DNA of 64,000 bases from Argopecten irradians. Its lineage: Eukaryota; Mollusca; Bivalvia; Pectinida; Pectinidae. Position numbers and translations under genes: made by a program. The notes beneath the pieces are model-generated. The model searched no databases, was not told the origin of the DNA, and was given only the letters and a program-made list of their open reading frames with translations. Positions 46,383 to 59,200 of the stretch are shown here, one piece after another; the stretch's first letter is position 1; the number at the start of each line of letters is the position of its first letter. The DNA is taken from NCBI RefSeq assembly GCF_041381155.1, contig NC_091134.1:38213338-38277337 (forward strand), written 5' to 3'.

Positions 46383-46699
46383 CATCCTCGATACTCCAGG
46401 GCTTCCGATCACTTACGATCTCTACACCCCTGGACTATCTCATAGTGAAATTGAAGGCAGCTCAGCGGAAAACATTTGACCAATCACAGGCTAGCAAATA
46501 TTTCATATGAAGACTACAGAGAGAGCGACGCCTAACATCAAAGCCACAGAGTCAACCACAGTGTACCGTTATACGGCTCTTTTGATGTACATCAAATGAC
46601 TAAGTTACCTGTTCTATTCTGTTGCCTCCAGTTTTACTATGAGATAGTCCAGGGGTGTAGAGATCGTAAGTGATCGGAACCCCTGGAATATCGAGGATG
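46383..46699. mobile_element. MITE, 317 bp, 9-bp TSD (Mutator-like candidate)
   Basis: Terminal inverted repeats of about 70 bp start CATCCTCGATAYTCCAGGG and include GATCACTTACGATCTCTACA. CCCAAAACC is repeated exactly at 46374-46382 and 46700-46708. A 9-bp duplication with long TIRs suggests the Mutator group, but the interior holds no gene to confirm it. Confidence 0.88.
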
Positions 46700-49025
46700 C
46701 CCAAAACCCTGATTGGTCTCTTCCTATATGCTCCCTGATTCAAATTTAGATTGTTACAGTCTACTGATACTACACTTACATATACTTGTGTAACATTCCC
46801 TCTGGATACTCCTACTGTGATAGGATAGGTGGGTCTGTATATTAGAAGTTCCTACTTTTGTAGGTATTTTGCCTGATGCACTAGTCATTAGTAGTTGTCT
46901 CTTTGGGAACACGCCAATAGGATGAATGTTTGGGAGAAAGTGAGAGTGATTGTGAGAGTGAGAAAGGGAGTAAGCGAGAATGGGTGAGGGAGTTGGTGAG
47001 TGATGGCGTAATGGCTCATGTGTTTTTAATTATATCACTGAGATTATTATTTTGTTTTATTTCTTAATATTGTCTCTATAAGAAAACTTTCAGAACTTGA
47101 CAAGACTTGAGGCGTAAAGGTCTCCAGACCTGGGAATAAGGGTCAAAGTTTAAAATTGCAATTTTTCGAGAGAAAAAAATCATTAAACAATCTTCTTCTT
47201 TAGTTCTGGAAGGACTCGAGAGTGGTTATTAAGCATATAGCATGCTAACTTCGTTAATATCAATGACATTGACCTTCATTAAGATCACAGGGGCCAAAAC
47301 ACCTAAACCATTTAAATGACTTCTTGTGTCAAGTTCTAGAATGCCTAGAACTATCAAATAGCCATGTTATGTATTTAGGCTCTTATGTATGCAGAATTGA
47401 ATTAATGATTTGTGAAAAAAAAGAGTCTAGAGGGCCTATACCGCTCATCTGGTGGTTATGCCAAGTAATTTTGAGATGACCCCCGCTAGAGTTCATGTTC
47501 ACAGCTCATTCTTACTTTCGCTTGGTATATGGAAATGTTTAATAATTAGGGCCTCCTGATGGATACAATGTACTTTGATTATACTATGTAAGAAATGATA
47601 GAATCCAAAACACCAGGATAATTCATTTGTATGTATAAGTTATCAAGGGAAACCTAGCTCGCGTAGATAACAGAACCTTTATCGTCAGTGAACTAGTGAC
47701 CTTTATCAGTATATTAGCTCCCGAACAAAGACCCCACACACGTATGAGGGATATATCCTATTTGTTATGCTGTCATCCGCGGTAACCCATGGGCTATATA
47801 CACTTACTTTAAGCTATATGTGCCGTAACTTGGCGAACATTTTGACATGTTAATATTATTTCTTCAGTAATCTACAGGAAACAATAAGGTTTGATAGATT
47901 AAGTTGTGGAAATCATACAAAGGCACAGACAAAAAATGTATCACGCCTTATGAACCTTAGTTACAACACAGAATATTTACATCGTAAAAGTTTAAATAAT
48001 ACTATCTGCAGAAGTCATTTTTCAATTACTGTTATAACACTGTGAAATGTACAATGAAATTGTAGACTGTAAACTTGGGTTAAGGACCTGATCATACGTA
48101 CTTATTTCACTGCACAGTGATTTTTTTTGCAGTACTCGTACAAAATTCATTTTGATCTCTTATTTGTCTGTATCAAATTCAAACCTATGTATTGTAAGTA
48201 TTTTAATTCTCAACATGTTGTTAACTTTTGGTGTTGAATAGCATATTAAAAAAATCTTGATTGTTGAGTATGAAAATGATGCCACATATAACTTTAATAT
48301 AATATAATAGAGTATTAACGTTAGTAAATGTTATATCGCCTGTGTTACCGAGGATGTTCCGCTGTTATCGTAATAGAAATGTATTTTTTCATTAAATACG
48401 TTGTTTCTTCGAATATCATATGTACCTATGATTCTATGCGAGTCATTGCTACTTCGTATAAACCATGCTTGCATTAAAGGAACAATTACGTGAGGCTACA
48501 TCTGTTACATAACCACGAAGCAAAATATGGCATTAATGTATTGTTCAACAAAGACACGTTCGACCCCCTGCTTATTACATGTATATGCCCCTGTCTTCAC
48601 AATGTCGTGGATTTTTTTTCAATATTTCCACGACTACGCATACTAATGATTACGTGCACCGAAATAAAATGATCAGTACTGTAAATTCACCAATTTCACA
48701 CAGTGGAAACATGGTAAACATTGTTTGAGAGGTTCAGGATTCTCTCTATCATACGACTGTTCTTACGAACTACAATTTCACATTCAGCCAAACAAATTCC
48801 TGCGTGAAAATCGCGTGGTTTTTCTTCAATATATTTTTATTTAAGTGAGGACAGTAATTATCTGTCGCATTTTTAGAAACTGCAATCATTTTGTCACTGA
48901 AACGCAACATCTATAAGAGTGTTGCATGAATCATAGAAGAGTCATGAGTGATTTCCCGATCACGGTTGATACTCGAAGCGGAGCTTTCGACGCCATATTT
49001 GCTTCGCATACCAAATTACACCTTC
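46700..49025. other. Intergenic DNA with ancient segmental duplicate
   Basis: No gene is supported. The part at 47810-48300 is a diverged copy of 52740-53220 (CCGTAACTTGGCG/ACGTAACTGGGCG and following). Confidence 0.55.
47095..47460. mobile_element. Decayed pearl-like fragment
   Basis: ATGACATTGACCTTCATTAA, ATGACTTCTTGTGTCAAG and AGAGGGCCTATACCGCTCATCTGG resemble the core and end of the pearl-like family at 16403-17300. Only about two weak core units remain. Confidence 0.55.
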
Positions 49026-49676
49026 GCATACCAAGACACGTTCGATCCCCTGATAAAGTTAACACACACTTCTGTAAGAACGATTTGAGTAGTTCTACAC
49101 AAAAGTTGCTTTACTCCACTACCAAGAGTCAGTTTAAACACTTCACACACATTTCATATTTTCATACTTGCATATCAGAGTAAAATTAACTAATCTCACT
49201 TTCATTAGCACTGGTTTATTTCCGATATATGTGCAAATTTTAATGTACTCTTAGACTGAATTGTCTCTTTAAAGTTGTATGGTCTATAACTTTCGCTCTT
49301 TTTGCTATAGTGAAAACTGTTTAAGTGTTATACACATTTTTCTCCGTCTGGCATACCAAGACACGTTCGATCCCCCGATAAAGTTAACACACACTTCTGT
49401 AAGAACGATTTGAGTAGTTCTACACAAAAGTTGCTTTACCCCACTACCAAGAGTCAGTTTAAACACTTCACACACATTTCATATTTTCATACTTGCATAT
49501 CAGAGTAAAATCAACTAATCTCACTTTCATTAGCACTGGTTTATTTCCGATATATGTGCAAATTTTAATGTACTCTTAGACTGAATTATCTCTTTAAAGT
49601 TGTATGGTCTATAACTTTCGCTCTTTTTGCTATAGTGAAAACTGTTTAAGTGTTATACACATTTTTCTCCGTCTGG
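49026..49676. repeat. 325-bp tandem duplication (2 copies)
   Basis: Copies 49026-49350 and 49351-49676 are nearly identical (GCATACCAAGACACGTTCGA start; only a few substitutions). An older partial match, AAGACACGTTCGACCCCCTG, lies at 48554. Confidence 0.95.
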
Positions 49677-50992
49677 CTGAGTTTTAAACGTAAATTTAAA
49701 CTAAACTTAAAGTCTAATTTTACCACTTTTTATTAAGTTGCAAGACTGGAAGTATTTTCAATAATAAAAGTAAGAAATCTTTTTATTGTGTACACGAGAA
49801 AAAAATAGGCTCGAAAACTGCCGAATCATTCCGAACTCTTCCAAAAATCGTCGCGACAATCTCGAAGTAACACGAGAAGTAAAACCAAGAAAAAATGTCA
49901 AAATGTGTTTTCATAAAAAGACAATGTGGTCGACCTCAGCAGACTGGATCTACAAAGAAAATAATGCTCGCACATTACAATATATTTGATACATACAATA
50001 TTTTACGGCGATGTGTGAATTAGATGTTTCAAATACTCACTGTATGTGGACATATACCAACATGATTTGCTCATATTAGCCAGAAGGAAAAAGTAAACAA
50101 ACACATGTGCGCTGATGCTAGTTACCTCGCTTACCACGAGCAGGTCGTTTCGACGTCAAGTCAAGTGATACGATTCGGAATTCCGACAAAACTCGAAGGT
50201 ACTGAACATGATTGAAGGCGCCTTATTCAAAACCAGCAATACATGAATCTAGATTTCGCCTCTCTTATAAGCCGACATATGCTTTTGGGGAGCTAAATCA
50301 TCAAGTTACATGTCTATGTTCAAATATCAAATGTTTAAGCGACAAAGCGTTACAGTGAAATTCGCATGAAATATAACTTTAACAATTGTATTAACGAGTA
50401 TGTCCCCTTTGTGAAAGCTTGTCTCATGCAACGAATAAAATCTACTTAGGGTATGATAAGCATGGACTAGAAGGTTTAGAATATTAAATTCTAAGAAATA
50501 TAATCTATTGTGATATTTTATTTCATGGATTTGAAGCCGAAGACGATTATAATTATAATAAATTGACAATATTACATCAACATTATTATAAACCTATATA
50601 AATACTTGCCATATTAAGAACATAACACATATACAGTTAAAAAAATAAGTCACAACATTCAATAACCCAGGTTGAAAGTTAATCAAAATAATTTTCATTC
50701 ATTCGAAAATGCATTGAGATTTTGCCAAAATTTGCCAAAAATGGATAGCAGAATCAACGACATAGCTAGAAGCAATTATACTTTTTCCAATTACTCAGTT
50801 GCAAATTGGTATTGTTTAAACATTTAAACGCTATCGCTTGATCAGTCATGGAAATATAAGGATCTATTCAACCATATGTAAACAAACGAGTTAATGTTGG
50901 TAGTCCCCTATTTAAATTGCGTGTATGTTTATTTTCATCCAGCGAAATAAATCATACATTTTGAAGACGTCATATAGGATGTGTTACGGCTG

Positions 50993-51208
50993 ATATATAA
51001 ATATCAATAAGTCATTCTTTTCTTCAGCTTAATCACAGCAATTAAAGCCGACAGTTAAACAGGTTGTGCTATCCGGGGCGGTTAACCTACCGTGCTTGAA
51101 GTTGTCAAGTTTGGTTTCCCAAATCGAAGATATACTCAAATGTATTGCTAACACGTCTCTGCTGGTGAAATTGGTTTATACAGACTTTTGTTGACAAGAA
51201 GAAAATAA
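50993..51208 (+). promoter_or_regulatory. Candidate promoter and non-coding first exon
   Basis: A TATA box (ATATATAAATA, 50993-51003) is followed by about 200 bp ending at AAATAA before the donor GTGAGT (51209). With the acceptor at 58857 this could be the 5' UTR exon of a plus-strand gene. The link is inference and no transcript evidence exists. Confidence 0.3.
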
Positions 51209-54003
51209 GTGAGTGTAAATCTGTACCATTATGGCTTGTGCTTCTGTTCTACTTTCTATGCATTATTCTTTGGGCTCTACCACTCGTGGGTGTTAAGTAT
51301 CTGTAATGTACACATTTTATGTAATCCTCATTTATCTTAAACATGTCAAATTACATTTGCAGTTTAATTTAAACACTCCATTTTAATATCGATTTTGATA
51401 ATGCGTTTAGGGAAATTTAAATGTTTATTTTCTTTCATTGAATATGCTAACAAAACAATAATTACTTTTCCTAACATTGCCAACAAAACAAGTTAAAACG
51501 CAACCTACCCTGGACATCTAACACTAATTGTGTGTCTTGTCGTCCCACTGGAGGTGTTTTGGGTTTGTTTTAATTTTGTCATGCGATAACGGTTTTATTT
51601 AAGTTATATTAAAAAGTCAACACTGGTGTAATGTGGATTACGGAAATGTAGTAGAATCGTTTCTACTTTTTTCTTTTCTCAATTAAATGGATTATATCGA
51701 GAATTCTTGTCCATTTTATGTAGTCTTCTATCACACATTAAGCATTACATGCATATTGCATTATGTTTTACGAGATAAGTCTGTGTTCCGTGTAAGTATT
51801 TTAAGCAGTTAGTTTCCGAATAGTTAAAGATTCATTTGGCAAAAACATTTATTATGATAAGATAAGCAGATTCTTTCTCTATGAGCTGATTATAACGTAC
51901 TTGTTTGCCGAAAGTTAAGTTTGACTGATATATACAGGTATACAGGTGTGCAAATCTCAAATAAAAGTCTTTTTGGTTTGCTAGATTGCTTTATGAATTT
52001 AACAGCATTATACGTTATGTATACCACATGTTATTTCTATTTTAACAGCCAAATGCTAATCGCTTATTCAGAAGTAGAATAATGATCGTATATTATTTGG
52101 AGTATATCTATATTATTAATATACTATTTTAAAATAACGTTGAATATGTTACATAGCTGTTATATGTAGACGGTGACGGGCTATAACCTTTCATAATTTC
52201 TTCTGTAGAATCGTTTATAATGGTTGTTGAATTTGTGAGATTTACCATATAGGGTTTTACCGTTAAACAAAAATAGACATTACGTATTAAAGCTGCTCTA
52301 TTATATATTTATTAATAGAACATGGATATGTCTTTCTGTGGCGTTGTGTACGACCGAGTCCTTAATACTGTATTTCTATTCCCCTTTGGTTGTATACCAG
52401 GTTTAAGTTAGTCATAAGAGCACAATAGGTACTGTCAATTAAACAATACATTCTGCGTCGATTGTATATTTAGTCAATGATGCCACGATTGCAGTTTGCT
52501 ATATATTGTTTAAAAATACTTAACGATAATCTTTTATTCGTCTTATAATCGTAGAGGAAAGGAGAAAACAAATGGTTCACACCAAATGATTGCAATATTT
52601 TTATTTTTATTCCAAACTCTATTTATCAACTGTATTTTTTTCTAAGTTTTAATGAGTGTTGTTTACTAGGCAATTGAGTTACTATAGACTTTCATGTCAG
52701 TGTAATAATCCTACAGCCTATACCTTAGGTTTAACAATAAACGTAACTGGGCGGTATTTTGACGTGTTATTTTTTCATCATTTATCTATTGAAAACCATA
52801 AGATTCGATGAATTAAGCTGTTAATATCATCCAAATGACTTCAGATGTCTTGTAACCATCAGTTACAGAGTTATGTACTGCAAAATTGTTTTTTGTATGC
52901 ATTCTTAGATGGAAACATACCTGTAGAAATCACTTTGCAGCTACTATAAAAAATGTAAAAATGTGAAATGAAATTGAAGACCACAATTTGTTTCCCTGGT
53001 CTTACCGTATGTACTCTTTTCACTTCACTGTAGATGTAAATATAATGATTTTTGGCAGTTCTTCCAAAAATCATTTTCAGTTCTTATTTGTACTTGTAAA
53101 ATTAAAACCTATGCATTGAAAGTACTGTAATCATCAAAATATTGGTAACTATTGGCGATGAATAACACTTTTTTAATCATTTTGATTCGTGAGTATGAAA
53201 AATACGGCACTTAAAAACTTTAAACGTTGATAAGTAAACTACCTAACGCATTCAGCCGAATAATTACCCATTGTGCTAAATAATTCAGAAACAAATATTG
53301 CACAATGTAAGATATAAATCACCAATTTGCAAAAGAAATCAAAATTTTTATTGATTCACTCAGACACACGAAAATGCATTACATGAGGACATCATGTACA
53401 TGTTATACAACGAAATATGAATGACAAGATGGATGCACCATCTACAAGGTATAGACAATACATAGAAAGTTAGTGTTGTATAATGTTCAATTTATCAAAA
53501 TCGCAAAAAATCATAACTTGGATATTGCAAACATTTATTAGACGTTCTAGTTTTAAAATGTAGGATATTTAATAAAATACTCATCAAAATATTTTTCTCT
53601 CATACATGTAGCTGTAATTTCCGTATTTTCACATTTGAAATTCTTATCCGATATCAAAATCACATACATTTAAATTCATATTCTATTCTCTTTTAGGATA
53701 CCAAGTCGTCGTCTTTCAGAAACTTTATATAAGAGTTACGGAATTTTGTAAAAGTAATTCCGTTTTGTTCCGACAACTTTGTTAAAAAGCTTCCGAAAAT
53801 AAATAAAAGGTGTTTCCCAAATTTAAACTTTCTTAGCTTTACTTTTAGCATTAACGGTGATGATGCATTTTTTTTCGCTCTGCATTTGAATCAAAACAAG
53901 AGAAATTGAGACTTTTTGGCAATTTGCTACAACCAGAGATTAATGCAATATCGCTCGTGGTGTTTGCAGAAAAAAAACCACGATAACATCGCTTTTGCAA
54001 CAA

Positions 54004-54004
<1 letters not shown>

Positions 54005-54034
<30 letters not shown>
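54005..54034. repeat. A30 homopolymer
   Basis: An uninterrupted run of 30 A. It creates low-complexity Lys or Phe frames on either strand. Confidence 0.97.
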
Positions 54035-54036
<2 letters not shown>

Positions 54037-54438
54037 CGACGACACGACAAAGTGACAACACAGAAACACGTCTTTTGAACACGCTTATTAGCAAGATGGA
54101 CGGTATCACTCATCATCGACCATAGGTAGACCAACTGCATAATAAATACCAGATGAATCCGTCTCTTGCCTATTGGGATTGTCACTCCTAAAGAATACAT
54201 TACATTTTCAATAGGCTCGTTTACCCTCCACTGATGTGACCATGGCGTTGGTTTTTAAATCTGCAGATACAACATATTAAATAACATATCTTATTTGTTA
54301 TTGGGTATCCGTAAAAACTACACTCTATGTTAATAGTAGAACGTGTGCGATATATTTAAATCTGAGTTCTCTTTACTTTCTTACTTGGAATAGAACCACT
54401 CATCCGTATCAAGGATAATTGGCACTATGATGTGTAGA

Positions 54439-54530
54439 TATATAAAGTGTCCTGGGGATTTAACGTCTACTGGAAACAATTTGACTTGTATTTACTGTGT
54501 TAATTACTTGAGCCGATAGCCGGCGCCAAG
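54439..54530 (+). promoter_or_regulatory. Second candidate TATA box and first exon
   Basis: TATATAAAG (54439-54447) is followed 80 nt later by GGCGCCAAG and a textbook donor GTAAGT (54531). In the duplicate near 56430 the donor is lost (GGCGCCAATGTTATT). It could be an alternative first exon for the exon at 58858 (inference). Confidence 0.3.
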
Positions 54531-55227
54531 GTAAGTACTCCAGCGAGTTAACAGATTGATTCCATGCAGTATCAGTACTCTAGGTTCCACAGAGTCTTGT
54601 GTGGTTCTATAAATCTAGATATTAAATTCTAGCATGAATGTATTACCCGAAGAAGTTTTTCAATTATTTTGTAAATTTCATTCAGACAAAACTAATGACA
54701 GCATAGTTAACTACGATTTAAAGGCATGTAAAGGTTATTAAATATAGTGTAGTGTTCGATGATTATTAGAATACAGCAAAACATTAATACCGTACTTGGG
54801 AACGTCGTTCTATATAGATGAAATCACATCGCACCAGACATGGACAGGGCAAATACATGCCGCGAGCTCTACGATTTTAACGCTAGAATATGTCCTATAC
54901 CGAATATATATAAATTATTTTATTTCTCTTTTCTTAACTTTTTTGACAATTTCCTACGTCTTCACATGATATCAAAACATCGTAATAGACTCACATGCCA
55001 TTACTAGCGAACACTACTCTTACATTTCCAAGGTTTACATCAACTGATAACTGTATTGTTATAAAAACTTCAATAATGAATACATCACGATAATTATATT
55101 TCTTTGTCTATGTTTGCGAGCTGAAATTATTAATAAAAACATCTCATAATGATAATTCTCACAACATTTGAGTCATTTCCTATTACAAATGACCAAGTAA
55201 TGCTCAATAATGTGTTTTTCTATGTAA

Positions 55228-55622
55228 AATATAGTAAATTTGATCCCCTCCCCAGGGGTAAACATGAGACCCCGGGGTCAAATTATTCACAATTTTTGTA
55301 AAGGACCTTAAGGCCTTTTTATCTATGAAAAGTACTTGATTCTACTATTTCCGGAGTTTCAGAAGAATATCTTTGAGGTTTTAGCCTATTTGACCACTTT
55401 CGACCCCACCCCTCAGGCCCCTAGGGGGCTGGGACGATATCATTCACAATTTTGATTGACCTTTGCCCATGGAAGATTTCTAAAAATTTTCATTGAATTT
55501 GGTTTAGTGGTTCTGGAGAAGAAATCGAAAATTACAATTGTTTATCGTCGCACGTCGCTCACCGCACGACAGACGAAGACGGACTAAAGCCGATTAGAAT
55601 GGCTTCGCCTCAAAATCAATGT
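55228..55622 (+). mobile_element. Pearl-like element, short
   Basis: Two core units carry GACCCCGGGGTCAAATTATTC and TTGACCTTTGCCCATGGAAG. They are followed by TCGCACGTCGCTCACCGCAC, GACGAAGACGG and an end GGCTTCGCCTCAAA. The architecture is as in the other pearl-like copies. The sequence family is different. Confidence 0.65.
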
Positions 55623-56600
55623 TCATTGGTGTAATGTGTAATGTAGAAATGTAGTAGAATTGTTTCTACTTTTTTCTTATCTGGAAATATTCTGAAGGCA
55701 ACAAATTGACCGGAGTATTTTCGAAAGTTCTCTTCATATAAAGTCACTGAATCAGAAATGTCTAAATGCAGTTTACACAATATTTCGTTTTAATGATTAA
55801 AAACCTAACTTAAATATATTAAATAGTTTACATCACAGCAGATAGATATGTAAGGTGTAATGAACAGTACACTCATTTTAACATTGGATGGCCGAAAGAT
55901 TTTTTTTCAAACAACTTTTACCATACATTAAGCATTAGATGTACATTGCATTATATTTTAGGAGATAAGTCTGTGTCCCGTGTAAGCATTTTAAGCAGTT
56001 CGTTTCCGAGTAGTTAACGATTCATTCGGCAAAAAGTATAAACATTCTTTCTCTACGAGCTGATTAGTACGTACTTGTTTGCCAAAAATTAAGTTTGACT
56101 GATATATACCGGTGTACAAATCTCAGATAAAAGTCTTTTGGTTTGCTAGATTGCTTTGTGAATTTGTTGTAGTTTTATTTTAAATGACGTTGAACATGTT
56201 ACAAAGCTGTTATTTGTAATCGTTGACGAGTTATAACCTTTCATAATTTGTTCTGTAGAATCGTTTATAATGTTTGTTGAATATGTGGGATTTACCACAT
56301 AGTGTGTTACCGTTAAACAAGAATTACGTATCAAAGCTGTTCTACTATATTACTTAATATGACATAGCAATATTGTAAATAAATTGACGTTTATTTACGC
56401 GATTAATTACTCGAGCGGAGAGCCGGCGCCAATGTTATTACTCCATAGAGTGAACAGATAAATTCCATACAGTATCCTTGCTCTAGGTTCCACAGGTTAA
56501 TGTGTGCTTCTAAAATACTATATAAATGCTAGTACGGGTTTATAACAAAAGAAATTTTCAGTTCTTTTCTAAATTCATTCTTACATTGACTTTTCAATCT

Positions 56601-58857
56601 ATTCTTAACATTTATTTAGTCGTGTAGGGTGATAGATACTGAGATAATCTGATACCCTCGACACTTTATGTCCTGACAAGATAAAAAAAGACTCGATGTG
56701 TATTGCCAAATCAAATCCGGTCAAACCAGCGTTCCTAGTATATGATATAAACACTAGTAAATATAATGGCATAGTCATTTGGTGACAGAAATATGTACCG
56801 AACCCCATGGACTTTCTAAACTGAAATGTACATTTTTTCGCATTTTTGCCAAAATTTACAAGCAACACACCAATCTTCGAGTCAACAGTAATATCTTTGG
56901 TCAGGCCTGATGCATACACACTTTTTATCAACTCAGTTATGTTCTAGTACACCTAACAAGTGATATATAGTCATACAAAATATCACTAATTTAAACATTG
57001 CTTTAACCTTAACTTTGTCTGTGTAAAAGGCTCCTCTCTACCTAATGTAGCTCTAACAATAAGGGCTTTACTAGTCGTCTCGATCGCTCGGTTTTTTTTT
57101 TTTTTTTTGTTTTTTTTTTGTTAATGCTTCTTTATTGAAGTATATTTGAAAGGAAATTGTCGCTTTAAATTCATAGAAATTTACAAGCAATCATCTACTT
57201 GTCGATATATTAACAAATATACATCTGCGTATTACATTTTAGGATTTGAATAAACACAGATCTTTTTTAGCGTTTTTCAAAAGTGTTTTGAAAGTGAAGA
57301 CATATATAGATCGTTTATATCGAAATACACTGTGGGGTTGTATATTCATTAATATTAAAGAACCGAAGTAGTTTTACTGAATTGTTATCATTCCTAACAG
57401 TGCATACTTACATTTGCTAGTTACACCAGTACCATTCAATACTTTCAATACTAAATTGACATATGTTTATTAATAATATAGCCTATATATCAAGACTTTT
57501 GTTTTAAATATTACGCATTTGTTTGCCTAGATTTGAATTCAACGTATATTTAGATTCTTATCTAATACATTTTCGTTTTACACAAAGCATGTATTTAGAA
57601 GATTTTTTAGCTGACTAATTATTACGTCCAAACTTATTAATGATAGTATACTTTCGGTTTATATATGATATATCGTTGTATATTTTATATGCTTTGGAAC
57701 TTACGCGGAGCACAAGATGTATTGCGTAACCTGTATATAAATATAGCGTCGGAGTATTTAAATGCTATTGATTAGTACACAAATATGGGGATTATTTCAC
57801 AGTTCAAAACACTCAAACAAGAAATTGAAAAATGATTGAATGGAACAAGTGCAACATAATTACAATGATATCCCCCCTTAAAGGCCCAATATCCGTATCT
57901 TTCTAAAAAAATCGTGATTTAGAAGATTGTAGAAAAAAATCCTGTTGTAAAATCATGCAGAGACAGGACTAAATCGAAGTCAAGATAAGCGATTATGTTT
58001 TGGAATATTTTGATAAACATCAAATAAATATTAAACATCGCTAGGTGGGTCCCACTTAGTCAAAAAAGCCGAAGTTAGCCGACATTATAACGTCGTTGCC
58101 GAGAACGTCATGTGACTACCGTAACTACGTAACGTCTGTCAAAACTCTTCCGAAAATGGGTCATGAACTTTCCGACTTCCGTTCGGCAATAATCGTAACT
58201 TCTATGGCGACCAGTTTAAAATGAAAGCATGTTTACATGCATCGACTTTCAACAACTGCTGCACCAAGGTTATTAAAACATTATAAATATTCTTTAATAT
58301 ATCTTAATTTCAACTACATCTGAAAATACAAACAATATCGGAGTCGAGTTTAACTTGAATATTTGCTGATAGTTACGTATAGTGTGGCTTTAAACTCTGC
58401 ATTTCAATGAAATGTGCATTTTCGTGTAAAATGGTTTATAATTCCTTAGATATGACGTTCTAGATACATCTGTTTGTTGCTCAACCTGATTAAAATAAAG
58501 ATACTTAATTTGTATCAGTCCGTTTGATTAAAGATCTAACAACATTCCATTTGAGGTCATGTTCTGGTGACCTTTTGAATTGACCAATCAAATTAATGCT
58601 TCCATGCAAATATTAGGGGACGAAATTGGTTGAAAGAGATGTCAGAATTTCGTGTACGTATTTATCTCGCTCAATGAGCACAACAAAGCATGTGTATGTA
58701 CAGTGGAACGAAATGTTAAGCTGGTTGTAGAAAATGGATTCTATCCAAAGTAGATGTAACAACTAGAATTTTCAAATAAAACAGTAAATAGGATTGAAAT
58801 ATGACTTTGTTTGTATCCACCAGTTCTATAACTTTCTACTGTTTTCTTATTTTTTAG
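56601..58857. other. Non-coding stretch before the candidate exon
   Basis: No supported gene. It contains T17-G-T10 at 57092-57119. A dispersed-repeat-like block lies at about 57875-58260, with CTTAAAGGCCCAATATCCGT and an E-box ACGTCATGTGACTACC. Confidence 0.5.
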
Positions 58858-58911
58858 TTCTAAACATGTTCAAGATCAAATATGCCTTGAAAAAGCTCTT
58901 ACCAATTACAG
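58858..58911 (+). CDS. Candidate 5' coding exon of an unknown gene (partial)
   Basis: A strong acceptor (TTTTCTTATTTTTTAG) is followed by 54 nt with an ATG at 58866 and a good donor (ACAG, then GTAGGA). The frame gives MFKIKYALKKLLPIT and ends in phase 1. No family is recognisable from 15 residues. Any further exons would lie past the minisatellite and outside the window. Confidence 0.3.
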
Positions 58912-59056
58912 GTAGGAATATTTTTTATTTCTTCATTACACTTTCATTTAAGATATAATTTATGTCACTTTATTTGGTAAAGTAAATTTGAGAAAGGAAA
59001 ATGTTTGTATTTTATAAGTTTTTGAGTATGATCATGGTTTGCAATTGTTAGCTGTT

Positions 59057-59200
59057 TGGTTGATATTGTTTTAATGTCCGAATTATAGCTAAGGTCATTT
59101 AAGGACGGACTCCCCTATATGATATGTGTTGCATGCGTAGATGTGTGTATGTTTTTGGAGGCTATATTATATTCGTGTTGTATCCCCTTGTAATAGTGAG
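59057..59200 (-). mobile_element. SINE-like family B 3' part, source of the minisatellite
   Basis: GTCATTTAAGGACGGACTC (about 59092) matches the family B tail at about 18577 (GTCATTTAAGGACGGCCTC). The following sequence lines up with 18600-18680 up to and into the first minisatellite unit. Confidence 0.75.

Larger units (their letters stand above)
51615..56600. repeat. Old segmental duplications in ~4 kb period
   Basis: 51615-52300 matches 55625-56345 (GAGATAAGTCTGTGT, AAGTTTGACTGATATATAC, TTTGGTTTGCTAGATTGCTT). Further on, 54485-54660 matches 56390-56570 (GATAGCCGGCGCCAA/GAGAGCCGGCGCCAA). The order is kept, so one block of about 3 kb was duplicated and the second copy shrank. Confidence 0.8.

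Noticed and set aside
53851-54200. Overlapping short frames with Phe or Lys runs
   Set aside because: Driven by the A30 homopolymer at 54005-54034. No domain or splice support.
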